A stretch of 64,000 nucleotides of DNA from Algoriphagus lacus. Lineage in GTDB: Bacteria > Bacteroidota > Bacteroidia > Cytophagales > Cyclobacteriaceae. Below are positions 17,163 through 24,404 of the stretch, in pieces (position 1 is the first letter of the stretch; every line of letters starts with the position of its first letter). The stretch spans positions 176,127 through 240,126 of the forward strand of contig NZ_QXML01000008.1 of the NCBI RefSeq assembly GCF_003583985.1, given 5' to 3'. A model generated the notes under the pieces. The model saw nothing but the letters and a program-made list of their open reading frames with translations. It was not told the origin of the DNA and searched no databases. A program made the translations under genes and the position numbers.

Positions 17163-17216
17163 ATGAATCCTACACCAAGAACCTACGTTCATCATTCTTA
17201 TCATCTCCTCCACTGA
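17163..17216 (+). CDS. hisL: His/Tyr-rich leader peptide of the phhA-his attenuator
   Basis: A 17-codon ORF encodes MNPTPRTYVHHSYHLLH and ends with TGA at 17214-17216. Four of the last eight residues are His (codons 10, 11, 14, 17), with Tyr at 8 and 13. It has a promoter just upstream and an intrinsic terminator 36 nt downstream, the same arrangement as the trp leader. The name hisL is given by analogy. Its first structural gene is phhA, not a his gene, so Tyr codons may also matter. Confidence 0.8.
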   Translation: MNPTPRTYVHHSYHLLH

Positions 17217-17217
17217 G

Positions 17218-17290
17218 GGAATAGGAATGACTTTGGTTTTTGCTGAAGAAATAAAAAAGGCCTATTCCGTAGCTGGTGTAGGCCTTTTTT
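17218..17290 (+). promoter_or_regulatory. Attenuator: antiterminator and terminator before phhA-his
   Basis: The terminator stem is aaaaaaggccta (17253-17264) with taggcctttttt (17279-17290), 12 perfect pairs and a 14-nt loop. The segment ggaatagg (17218-17225), starting just 2 nt after the leader stop codon, is an exact complement of cctattcc (17261-17268), which includes the end of the first terminator arm. Stalling at the His codons would leave 17218-17225 free to form the antiterminator; a ribosome at the stop codon would cover it and allow termination. About 130 nt without other visible signals separate the hairpin from phhA. Confidence 0.8.
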
Positions 17291-17421
17291 AGTTTAATCA
17301 GTATTTGGTTATGCTGCTTCTCCAGAACCAGCAGTTCAAGGTGATTTGAGTAAATGTCCAGCTTCAAGAGAGGCAGGACAGCAAAAAGGACAACAGTAGC
17401 GTACCATAAACCCAAATAAAA

Positions 17422-18204
17422 ATGAGTACTAAACCCAAAGACTGGGTCTTTACCGACCCGAGATTAAAGGAACTGAGGCAGGATTATTCGGCTTACACCG
17501 AAGAGGACTTTAAAGTCTGGAAAATCCTCTTCGAACGGCAGATGCCCAACCTTCCCAAAGCGGCCTCCAAGGCCTATTTGGAAGGAGTCAAAACGGTGAA
17601 ATTTACTGCAGACCAGATTGCCAATTTTGAGGAACTAAACGGGATCCTAGCCAAAACGACAGGATGGGAAGTGCAAGTAGTGCCGGGGCTGATTGATGAT
17701 GATTTGTTTTTCGGCTTGCTGAACAACAAGCGTTTTCCTTCGTCCACCTGGCTGCGGAAAATGGATCAACTCGATTATCTCGAGGAGCCGGATATGTTTC
17801 ACGATGCCTTTGCCCACATGCCTTTGCTGACCAATCAGCACTATGTGGATTTTCTGGAGGAGCTTTCCGGCATAGCATTGAAGCATATTGATAACCCTTG
17901 GGCGATTCAGTTGCTCAGTCGGATTTACTGGTTTACGATCGAGTTTGGCTTGATTCGGGAGGAAGGAGAATTGCGGATTTACGGAGCAGGGATTTTGAGT
18001 TCAGCTGGAGAGACCAAGTTTTCACTTTCCGACGAGCCTAAGCACTTTCCTTACGATGTCCGTCATATCATGAGTACCGAGTACTGGAAAGATCACTTTC
18101 AGGATAAATATTGGGTGATCGAAAGCTATGAGCAGCTGTTCAATTCTCTTCCTGAGATAAAAGAGGTTTTGGAGGAGATGTTGAAAGAAAAGATGGAAAA
18201 TTAA
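17422..18204 (+). CDS. phhA: Phenylalanine 4-monooxygenase
   Basis: A 260-residue aromatic amino acid hydroxylase of bacterial length, with no N-terminal ACT domain. The non-haem iron ligands are His127 and His132 (FHDAFAHMPLL) and Glu174 (WFTIEFGLI). It converts Phe to Tyr with O2 and a tetrahydropterin. A pterin-4a-carbinolamine dehydratase gene, the usual partner, is not in the window; a PTPS-family gene is 33 kb away. It sits between the attenuator and hisH, so it should be the first gene of that transcript. Confidence 0.96.
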   Translation: MSTKPKDWVFTDPRLKELRQDYSAYTEEDFKVWKILFERQMPNLPKAASKAYLEGVKTVKFTADQIANFEELNGILAKTTGWEVQVVPGLIDDDLFFGLLNNKRFPSSTWLRKMDQLDYLEEPDMFHDAFAHMPLLTNQHYVDFLEELSGIALKHIDNPWAIQLLSRIYWFTIEFGLIREEGELRIYGAGILSSAGETKFSLSDEPKHFPYDVRHIMSTEYWKDHFQDKYWVIESYEQLFNSLPEIKEVLEEMLKEKMEN

Positions 18205-18276
18205 ACTGACCGAAGACTGAAGACCGAAGACTGAAGCATTGACTTCCGTCCTCCCTCTTCCGTCTTCCGTCTTCAC
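18205..18276. repeat. Short palindromic repeat of gaagactgaagacc type
   Basis: Between phhA and hisH, gaccgaagactgaagaccg and a further gaagactgaag on the left face cttccgtcttccgtcttc on the right, so tandem 6-7-nt words form an imperfect hairpin. It carries no ORF and no T-run. It differs in sequence from the gatttacga family but shares its design of tandem words facing their complement. Confidence 0.55.
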
Positions 18277-18278
18277 AC

Positions 18279-18875
18279 ATGAAAATAGCAGTAATCAAAT
18301 ACAACGCAGGCAATGTCCAATCGGTCCTATACGCTTTGGAGCGATTAGGTGCTGATGCGGTATTGACGGATGATCCGGAGGAAATCCACGCGGCGGACAA
18401 AGTCATTTTTCCCGGTCAGGGAGAGGCGAGTTCTGCCATGGCCTATCTTAAAGCACGCCAACTAGACCAAGTCATCAAGGAGATCAAGCAACCCTTTTTG
18501 GGCGTTTGCTTGGGTTTACAGTTGCTTTGCGAGCATTCGGAGGAAAACGATACCGAGTGCCTGGGGATCTTCCCGGTGAAGGTAAAGCGCTTTATTCCCG
18601 AAAATTCCCAAGAATTCAAGGTGCCGCATGTAGGCTGGAATGAATTGGAAAACCTTGCTGATAATGTCCTTGTGAAGGATTTGCCGGACCCAAAGTTTCT
18701 CTACTATGTTCACAGCTACTATGCCGAGCTGAGCGAGGCAACGATAGCAACCACGCATTACATCCAGGATTTTACTGCTATTCTTCATCGGGATAATTAT
18801 TGGGCCATTCAGGCTCACCCGGAAAAAAGCAGCACGGTGGGAGAGAAGCTGCTGAGTAATTTCCTGACTATTTGA
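18279..18875 (+). CDS. hisH: Imidazole glycerol phosphate synthase, glutaminase subunit
   Basis: A 198-residue class I glutamine amidotransferase of the HisH branch. The nucleophile is Cys77 in GVCLGLQLLCE; His180 and Glu182 are in AIQAHPEKSS. The opening MKIAVIKYNAGNVQSV is typical. It supplies ammonia to HisF. It is the first his gene of this cluster; hisG, hisD, hisC and hisB, which usually precede it in Bacteroidota, are not here. Confidence 0.96.
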   Translation: MKIAVIKYNAGNVQSVLYALERLGADAVLTDDPEEIHAADKVIFPGQGEASSAMAYLKARQLDQVIKEIKQPFLGVCLGLQLLCEHSEENDTECLGIFPVKVKRFIPENSQEFKVPHVGWNELENLADNVLVKDLPDPKFLYYVHSYYAELSEATIATTHYIQDFTAILHRDNYWAIQAHPEKSSTVGEKLLSNFLTI

Positions 18876-18879
18876 AAAT

Positions 18880-18975
18880 CCACCTGTCCCTTTTGAAAAG
18901 GGGAGTTGGCCAAAATGAACCTCAAACCTAAAATCCCGCAAGTTTTTGATTTACCGTCTTGCGTCTAATTTCTAA
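18880..18975. repeat. Degenerate palindromic fragment (hisH-hisA gap)
   Basis: The gap contains a cccttttgaaaaggg palindrome and an aatgaacctcaaacc stretch matching the interior of copy A, followed by a partial arm (tttttgatttaccg). It looks like a decayed or mosaic member of the same intergenic family. No ORF is present. Confidence 0.45.
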
Positions 18976-18977
18976 AT

Positions 18978-19694
18978 ATGTACATCATCCCAGCCATAGA
19001 TCTAATCGGAGGAAAGTGTGTCAGACTCAGTCAGGGCGACTACAGCAGCAAAAAAGAATACCATGACGATCCCCTCGAAATGGCCAAGCGATTTGAAGGT
19101 GCTGGACTAACCCGGTTGCACCTGGTGGATCTAGATGGGGCTAAAGCCAAAAAAATCATCAATGGAGATATTTTGGAGCGAATCTGTGCCGGAACGAGTC
19201 TTCAGGTGGATTTTGGTGGAGGAATTCAGGCGGATGAGGAGATCGAAAAAGCCTTTGCACTTGGAGCTAAGCAAGTGACCGGTGGAAGCATTGCGGTAAA
19301 AAATCCGATTCTTTTTGACGAATGGATCACAAAGTACGGTTCGGAGAAAATCATCCTGGGCGCCGACGCTAAAAACAAAAAAATTGCTGTCGGAGGTTGG
19401 GAGGAAACGACTTCCGTGGACTTGATTCCTTTTATCAAAAGCTATTTCGATAAAGGAATCCGCTATGTGATCTGTACGGATGTCGCTAAAGACGGACTGC
19501 TTCAAGGACCTTCTGTGGACTTGTACCGTGAGATTTTGCAGGAAATTCCTGAGTTGAAGCTGATTGCCAGCGGTGGAGTTTCCTCGGTCAAAGACTTGGA
19601 AGAACTGGAGAAAATCGGAGTTTACGGTTCGATTGTCGGAAAGGCCTACTATGAGGGAAGGGTGACGTTGGAGGAATTAGCGAGTTTTGGGTGA
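18978..19694 (+). CDS. hisA: ProFAR isomerase (HisA)
   Basis: A 238-residue TIM barrel that performs the Amadori isomerisation of ProFAR to PRFAR. Catalytic Asp8 lies in IIPAIDLIGGKCVRL and Asp130 in ILGADAKNKK. The two phosphate-binding halves, VDFGGGIQ and ASGGVSS, show the doubled half-barrel design. It is not a PriA-type bifunctional enzyme as far as context tells, since trpF is present. Confidence 0.96.
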   Translation: MYIIPAIDLIGGKCVRLSQGDYSSKKEYHDDPLEMAKRFEGAGLTRLHLVDLDGAKAKKIINGDILERICAGTSLQVDFGGGIQADEEIEKAFALGAKQVTGGSIAVKNPILFDEWITKYGSEKIILGADAKNKKIAVGGWEETTSVDLIPFIKSYFDKGIRYVICTDVAKDGLLQGPSVDLYREILQEIPELKLIASGGVSSVKDLEELEKIGVYGSIVGKAYYEGRVTLEELASFG

Positions 19695-19890
19695 TTGCCG
19701 ATTTTAGATTTAAGAATCCCATAATTACGATGTACGATTTTGGATTTACGACCTCCTAGCGAACTACAATCATCAAATAGAAAATCTTCACCTAAGGAAA
19801 TCAGGGTTGAGGTTCTTCAAAATCTCGTAAATCGTAAATTTTCAATATCGAATATCGAACACCGAATGAAGAATAATGAAGTTTTGAATA
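19695..19890. repeat. Palindromic intergenic element, copy C (hisA-hisF gap)
   Basis: gatttacga (19743-19751) pairs with tcgtaaatc (19825-19833) across 73 nt. The interior ends with ggttgaggttcttcaaaatc before the right arm, close to copies B and D. Outside the core, further acgat-rich words on the left (attacgatgtacgatttt) face aatcgtaaatttt on the right. No ORF. Confidence 0.68.
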
Positions 19891-19897
19891 CTATATA

Positions 19898-20653
19898 ATG
19901 CTAACAAAAAGAATCATCCCCTGTCTCGACATCAAAGACGGCCGAACGGTCAAGGGAGTCAACTTTGTCCAATTGCGGGATGCCGGTGACCCGGTGGAGT
20001 TGGCGAAAATATACTCTGACGAAGGGGCGGACGAACTTGTCTTTTTGGATATCACTGCGACGGTTGATAAGCGAAAAACTTTGGCTGAATTGGTTACCAA
20101 AGTGGCCAAGGCGATCAATATTCCATTTACCGTAGGTGGAGGTATATCCACTGTGGAGGACGTTAAAGTGTTGTTGGCAGCCGGGGCAGATAAAATTTCC
20201 ATCAATTCTGCCGCTGTCAACAATCCAAAGATTGTAGATGAAATGGCTAAAGAGTTCGGTTCCCAATGTATCGTAGTCGCGATCGATACCCGAACTATGG
20301 ACGGGATTGATTTTGTGCATACGCATGGAGGCCGAAAACCCACTTTGCTTAAAACCCAAGCTTGGGCCAAGGAAGTAGCTGATCGGGGAGCAGGTGAGAT
20401 ATTATTGACCTCGATGGACCATGACGGTACCAAGTCAGGATTTGCCAATGAACTCACGGCGGAGATTTCTTCCGCTTTGTCCATCCCGGTGATTGCCTCC
20501 GGAGGTGCTGGAAGTATGCCGCATTTCAAAGATGTCTTTACCTTTGGTAGGGCAGATGCAGCTTTGGCAGCCAGTATTTTCCACTTCAAGGAAATCGGAA
20601 TTCCCGAATTGAAGAGCTACTTGATTGGAGAGGGAATAAGCATTAGAAAGTAA
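19898..20653 (+). CDS. hisF: Imidazole glycerol phosphate synthase, cyclase subunit
   Basis: A 251-residue TIM barrel. The catalytic acids are Asp11 in RIIPCLDIKDGR and Asp130 in VVAIDTRTMDG. It uses HisH-derived ammonia to turn PRFAR into imidazole glycerol phosphate and AICAR. The length and N-terminus are exactly family-like. HisA and HisF are homologous, and both are present in the normal order. Confidence 0.97.
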   Translation: MLTKRIIPCLDIKDGRTVKGVNFVQLRDAGDPVELAKIYSDEGADELVFLDITATVDKRKTLAELVTKVAKAINIPFTVGGGISTVEDVKVLLAAGADKISINSAAVNNPKIVDEMAKEFGSQCIVVAIDTRTMDGIDFVHTHGGRKPTLLKTQAWAKEVADRGAGEILLTSMDHDGTKSGFANELTAEISSALSIPVIASGGAGSMPHFKDVFTFGRADAALAASIFHFKEIGIPELKSYLIGEGISIRK

Positions 20654-20714
20654 AGTTTTGAAAGTGATAGATCCGCCAGGTTTTCAAATCATGGCAGGTC
20701 TTAAAACGAACAAT

Positions 20715-21311
20715 ATGAAAATCGATTTCAACAAAATGAACGGCCTGGTGCCAGCCATAGTCCAGGATGCCCTGAGCGGTAAAGTCCTCATGCAGGGCTA
20801 CATGAACGAGGAGGCTTTGGCAAAAACCCAGGATACCGGTATGGTGACTTTTTTCAGCCGAAGCAAAAACCGACTCTGGACCAAAGGCGAGACTTCTGGC
20901 AACTTTATGGAGTTAGTTTCAATTGCAGCGGACTGCGATGGAGATTCCATTTTGATTCAAGCCAACCCAAGAGGTCCGGTTTGTCATACCGGAGCGGATA
21001 CCTGCTTTTTTGAGGTTAATTCTTCCAAAACCGGATTTATCGATCAGCTTCGGGCAATCATCAAAGACCGAAAAAACAATCCTTCAGATAAGTCCTACAC
21101 CGCTTCTCTTTTTGCCAAAGGAATCAATAAGATCGCCCAAAAAGTAGGAGAGGAAGCAGTGGAAATTGTGATCGAAGCAAAGGATGATAATAAGGAGCTG
21201 TTTCTTGGTGAAGCCGCAGACTTGCTTTTTCACTATCTGGTTCTTTTGGAAGCCAAGGGTTACGAGCTTGATGAAGTAATGGAAGTTCTCATTAAAAGGC
21301 ATAAAAAATGA
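20715..21311 (+). CDS. hisIE: Bifunctional phosphoribosyl-AMP cyclohydrolase / phosphoribosyl-ATP diphosphatase
   Basis: A 198-residue fusion. The N-terminal HisI domain shows VLMQGYMNEEAL, the metal site DCDGD and the cysteine pair Cys90/Cys97 in CHTGADTC. The C-terminal HisE domain shows KVGEEAVEIVIEAK and GEAADLLFHYLVLL. It carries out steps 2 and 3 of His synthesis. The frame is open from 20658, but the conserved start is MKIDFNKMNG at 20715. The gap before it (20673-20702) holds a weak gccagg/catggc palindrome. A terminator follows at once. Confidence 0.95.
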   Translation: MKIDFNKMNGLVPAIVQDALSGKVLMQGYMNEEALAKTQDTGMVTFFSRSKNRLWTKGETSGNFMELVSIAADCDGDSILIQANPRGPVCHTGADTCFFEVNSSKTGFIDQLRAIIKDRKNNPSDKSYTASLFAKGINKIAQKVGEEAVEIVIEAKDDNKELFLGEAADLLFHYLVLLEAKGYELDEVMEVLIKRHKK

Positions 21312-21313
21312 AA

Positions 21314-21339
21314 AAAGCCCGGTCAATTGATCGGGCTTT
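21314..21339. terminator. Bidirectional terminator between hisIE and the S41 protease gene
   Basis: aaagcccggtcaa (21314-21326) faces ttgatcgggcttt (21327-21339), 13 bp with one G-T pair, flanked by A and T runs. It serves the convergent hisIE and protease genes. Confidence 0.85.
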
Positions 21340-21346
21340 GATTTTC

Positions 21347-22666
21347 TTAGAAAGCGGGGAATTCTTGTTGCAATCCGGTGAAGGCGTCTATCATTTCCCA
21401 CTTTGGCTTGTAATAGGTGTCCAGCATCCTTCCGCTCACATTTCCGCTTTGGATGTATTGCAAAGCTGCGGCAAGTCTGGCATCCTTGGTATCACCCCAA
21501 GGATATTGTGGCGTGTCTCCAACTGTAAAATCAACAGGGAACCCATCAAAATATTCCGCTTTCCCTTGAGCATTTGCAGTTGCAAAGGTGATTGGTACCA
21601 GTTCGACATTGTTGGTCTGAAGAACTCTGTTGTATCTGGAAAGCGGGAAAGAGCCCACTGGCTTCCCAAAGGTATTATCCCCAATCAACACGATATCCAT
21701 GTACGGATCGAGGTTGTTGATGATCAATTCGGAGGCCGAAGCAGAGCCTCTGGAAGTAATGAAAACAATTCTGCTTAGGTTCAGATTGTCAATTTTGCTG
21801 AAATTCCTGTTCTCATTGTTACTTGATTTCATGTCATTCAGCTTATTGGTATACATCAGTTTTCCGGAGTTGGAAGCCTGAATCACATAATTGCAGATTT
21901 GTTCTGCTACAGCCACTGATCCACCTCCGTTGTAGCGAAGGTCAATAATCAACTCCTGAATTCCCTGGCTTTGAAAATATTCCATGGATTTTTGGACTTC
22001 AGTGCTTCGGGTCGGGCTGAGTCCGGCTGTCGCTTTAAAGCTTTGATAAGCCCAATACCCTACTTTTTTCCCTCCTACAGTAAATACGCGTTGATCCAAA
22101 ACCGAATTGGACTGGTATTCCGCTTTGACGTTGGTTCGGGTAGTAGTGCTTCCGTCTGGAAGTTTGAACGTGAAGGTGTTTGAAATCCCAGGATCTGAAG
22201 TTCCAAGTTTGAAATCATAGCCACCGGTGCTCGTTTTGTAATCGGCAATTGGTTTTCCGTTAATCTGGATGATTTCCCAACCCCGCTTCCAACCGTCTTT
22301 TCCGGCAGGAGATTCATCAAAAACGAAAGAGATGAACACCCGCTCGTCCGAATTGAAAGCGAATCCAAAACCATGTCCGGCATTTCTTCCGACAAAGGAA
22401 TTGTTGAAAGCTTCCTGAGTTGTCAGATAAGAAAACCTATCCAAGGGCTTGTAAATGATACCATTCAGTAACTCTTCATTCGTGGCGAACTTGGTTAAAT
22501 CGATTGTGCTAGGGAGTCGACCGTTCCAGAAATACCATTCGCGCATCGATTCCACAATTGCTTTTTTGACATCCTGCTGAGGAGCAACTGGAAGGGTATC
22601 TTCTTTCGGTTCACAAGCCCAAACTACCATCACCACCAATCCTACAATCCACTGGAGCTTTTTCAT
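21347..22666 (-). CDS. S41 family C-terminal-processing peptidase, lipoprotein
   Basis: A 439-residue lipoprotein. The signal ends VVWAC, giving lipid-modified Cys18. A PDZ-like part covers about 100-180 (GHGFGFAF, GWEIIQINGKPIADY). The S41 protease domain has DLRYNGGGS, the nucleophile region TSRGSASASEL (Ser between Gly and Ala) and a downstream Lys in NTFGKPVGS. It probably sits on the outer membrane and trims secreted or envelope proteins. It is a single gene with a TACCTTTA -7-like box just upstream (minus strand, 22686-22693). Confidence 0.9.
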   Translation of the reverse strand: MKKLQWIVGLVVMVVWACEPKEDTLPVAPQQDVKKAIVESMREWYFWNGRLPSTIDLTKFATNEELLNGIIYKPLDRFSYLTTQEAFNNSFVGRNAGHGFGFAFNSDERVFISFVFDESPAGKDGWKRGWEIIQINGKPIADYKTSTGGYDFKLGTSDPGISNTFTFKLPDGSTTTRTNVKAEYQSNSVLDQRVFTVGGKKVGYWAYQSFKATAGLSPTRSTEVQKSMEYFQSQGIQELIIDLRYNGGGSVAVAEQICNYVIQASNSGKLMYTNKLNDMKSSNNENRNFSKIDNLNLSRIVFITSRGSASASELIINNLDPYMDIVLIGDNTFGKPVGSFPLSRYNRVLQTNNVELVPITFATANAQGKAEYFDGFPVDFTVGDTPQYPWGDTKDARLAAALQYIQSGNVSGRMLDTYYKPKWEMIDAFTGLQQEFPAF

Positions 22667-22711
22667 CTGTTTATAATTTGATTTTTAAAGGTAAATAGCC
22701 TTTCCCGAGTT

Positions 22712-22753
22712 TGCCTGCAGCAGGCAGGCTTGTTTCGTGCGAATCTCGCACGA
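22712..22753. repeat. Two adjacent small perfect hairpins
   Basis: tgcctg/caggca (22712-22726, 3-nt loop) is followed by tcgtgcga/tcgcacga (22735-22753, 3-nt loop). They are GC-rich against an AT-rich gap and lie upstream of the S41 gene, beyond its putative promoter. No T-run follows. They may be REP-like or a regulator site. Confidence 0.5.
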
Positions 22754-22849
22754 CTGAACAAACTAGACTTCTTTGTGAAGTTTTCGTCATGCTCGAATTC
22801 ATAAGTATGATTTTTAAGAAGAAACGAACAAAGACCGATAAAAGGTTTC

Positions 22850-23263
22850 TCAAATGGCGATGTCGTAAACTTTCACGGTTTTCCACATGTGGGAATACTT
22901 CTTGATAAATTCAAGGTGAAGTGGATCTACCTGATAGGCTGCCTGGTCTTCCAATGAATCAAAGAATAGGGTACAGGCCACATGAAAGGAATGGTCAACC
23001 ACATCCCGTTTTTCAGTAGGTGCCGGTGTTCCCATGATGAACTTTGCGACGTCTTTGCATCGGCCGAGCATTGGGGCTGCATCAGTTGTAAATTCTTTCA
23101 GATCAGAGTCTTTGTGTAACCAGAAATAAACCTGGTGAATCATTTTTTGTGCGGGCATAACAGAAGCGATGGTTTGAATAGGTAATATGGCAGCGGCACT
23201 CGCCACGCCTAGGGTTTGAATTACTTTTCTTCGAGATGTCATTTTTTGATTTTCCGGAGTCAT
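22850..23263 (-). CDS. Exported Dabb (stress-responsive alpha/beta-barrel) domain protein
   Basis: A 137-residue protein. The N-terminus contains SRRKVIQTLGVASAAAILP, a twin-arginine export signal. The mature part (about 42-137) reads MIHQVYFWLHKDSD..., then VDHSFHVACTLFFDSLEDQAAYQVDPLHLEFIKK, typical of the Dabb ferredoxin-like dimeric barrel. The function is unknown. ATG 23242 (MTSRRK) is an equally good start. It is transcribed divergently from the aldo/keto reductase gene. Confidence 0.82.
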   Translation of the reverse strand: MTPENQKMTSRRKVIQTLGVASAAAILPIQTIASVMPAQKMIHQVYFWLHKDSDLKEFTTDAAPMLGRCKDVAKFIMGTPAPTEKRDVVDHSFHVACTLFFDSLEDQAAYQVDPLHLEFIKKYSHMWKTVKVYDIAI

Positions 23264-23384
23264 TTTGAATGGTGAAGCGCGTCCATTCCGGAACGGATTT
23301 AAAGATAAAAATTTAAATTGCTTTTCGGTATTCAGGTTTTACAATGGCTTGAAGCTAGTTTATCATCAAACCCACAAGATTTTT

Positions 23385-24371
23385 ATGCAGTATAGGACTT
23401 TAGGAAAGACCGGATGGAAAGTTTCTGAAATAGGATTGGGTACTTGGCAGGTAGGAGGTGGTTGGGGTAAACCCTTTGATCCAAAAAAAGCCGAAGAAAT
23501 TTTACACACAGCTTTTGATAGGGGAATCAATTTTGTGGACACAGCAGATGTCTACGATGGAGGACTCAGCGAAGCTGCAGTTGGAAAAGCCGTTAGGGAG
23601 CGAAGTGAAAAAATCTATGTGGCTACCAAATGTGGTCGAAGGATACAGCCTCACACTGCCGAAGGATATACCACGGAAAGACTGAGGAAATATGTGGAGG
23701 ACAGTTTGCGAAACACGGGTTTGGACCAACTTGATTTGATTCAGTTGCATTGTCCTCCGGGGCCTGTTTATCACCGTGATGAAATTTTCCGATTGTTTGA
23801 AGACTTGAAAAAGGAGGGGAAAATCGCTGCAATGGGGGTCTCTGTGGAGCGGATCAATGAAGCGATGACAGCGATTAAATATGATGTTGTTTCTACTGTT
23901 CAAATCATTTTTAACCTGTTTAGGCAACGGCCAGCAGAAATGCTGTTTAATCTAGCCTCCTTAAATTCCATCGGATTGATTGTTCGTGTTCCGCTTGCCA
24001 GTGGGCTTTTGTCCGGGAAAATCACTCCCGAAACACAATTCGATAAGGATGACCACCGATACTTCAACCGGGATGGAAAGGCATTCGACAAAGGGGAGAC
24101 TTTTTCAGGTGTTCCTTTGCCTAAGGCTTTTCAGGCCATTGAAGAATTGAACGGAGAGTTTGCGGATGGACACGATCTGGCAGCTCAGGCTTTGAGATGG
24201 ATTTTGATGTTTAAGCAAGTGGGTACGGTGATTCCTGGAGCGTCGAGTGTGGATCAGGTGGAACGAAATGTCAGAGCTGCTCAGCTTCCCCCACTAAGTC
24301 CCCATCAAATGCAGGAGGCAGCAAGAATCTATGAAAAATACATCAAGGAAGAGGTTCACCAATTATGGTAA
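23385..24371 (+). CDS. Aldo/keto reductase
   Basis: A 328-residue NAD(P)H-dependent (alpha/beta)8 oxidoreductase. The catalytic tetrad is visible as Asp52 and Tyr57 (FVDTADVYDGG), Lys82 (VATKCGR) and His122 (IQLHCPP). The phosphate-binding tail IPGASSVDQVERNV is typical of AKR families related to YhdN/IolS. The substrate is not deducible. The frame extends to 23265, but MQYRTLGKTGWKVSEIGLGTW at 23385 is the family start. Confidence 0.93.
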   Translation: MQYRTLGKTGWKVSEIGLGTWQVGGGWGKPFDPKKAEEILHTAFDRGINFVDTADVYDGGLSEAAVGKAVRERSEKIYVATKCGRRIQPHTAEGYTTERLRKYVEDSLRNTGLDQLDLIQLHCPPGPVYHRDEIFRLFEDLKKEGKIAAMGVSVERINEAMTAIKYDVVSTVQIIFNLFRQRPAEMLFNLASLNSIGLIVRVPLASGLLSGKITPETQFDKDDHRYFNRDGKAFDKGETFSGVPLPKAFQAIEELNGEFADGHDLAAQALRWILMFKQVGTVIPGASSVDQVERNVRAAQLPPLSPHQMQEAARIYEKYIKEEVHQLW

Positions 24372-24374
24372 CTG

Positions 24375-24402
24375 AAAGGCCGGGCTTATACCCGGCCTTT
24401 TT
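24375..24402 (+). terminator. Terminator of the aldo/keto reductase gene
   Basis: aaaggccggg (24375-24384) pairs perfectly with cccggccttt (24391-24400) across a 6-nt loop, then tt. It is nearly symmetric, so it may also serve the convergent gene at 24405. Confidence 0.85.
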
Positions 24403-24404
24403 AT

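Noticed and set aside
9060..17290. T-box or protein-binding riboswitch before trpE or phhA
   Set aside because: No T-box sequence or specifier structure was seen; the leader peptides with Trp or His codons explain the hairpins more simply.
17170..17415. 81-codon minus-strand ORF across the phhA upstream region
   Set aside because: It runs through both arms of the attenuator hairpin, and its text has no family likeness; the plus-strand leader explains the region better.
19891..20589. Minus-strand ORFs (232 and 152 codons) opposite hisF
   Set aside because: hisF is complete with both catalytic Asp residues; these are shadows.
21301..21778. Plus-strand ORF 21308-21778 after hisIE
   Set aside because: It begins in the hisIE terminator and lies opposite the S41 protease gene.
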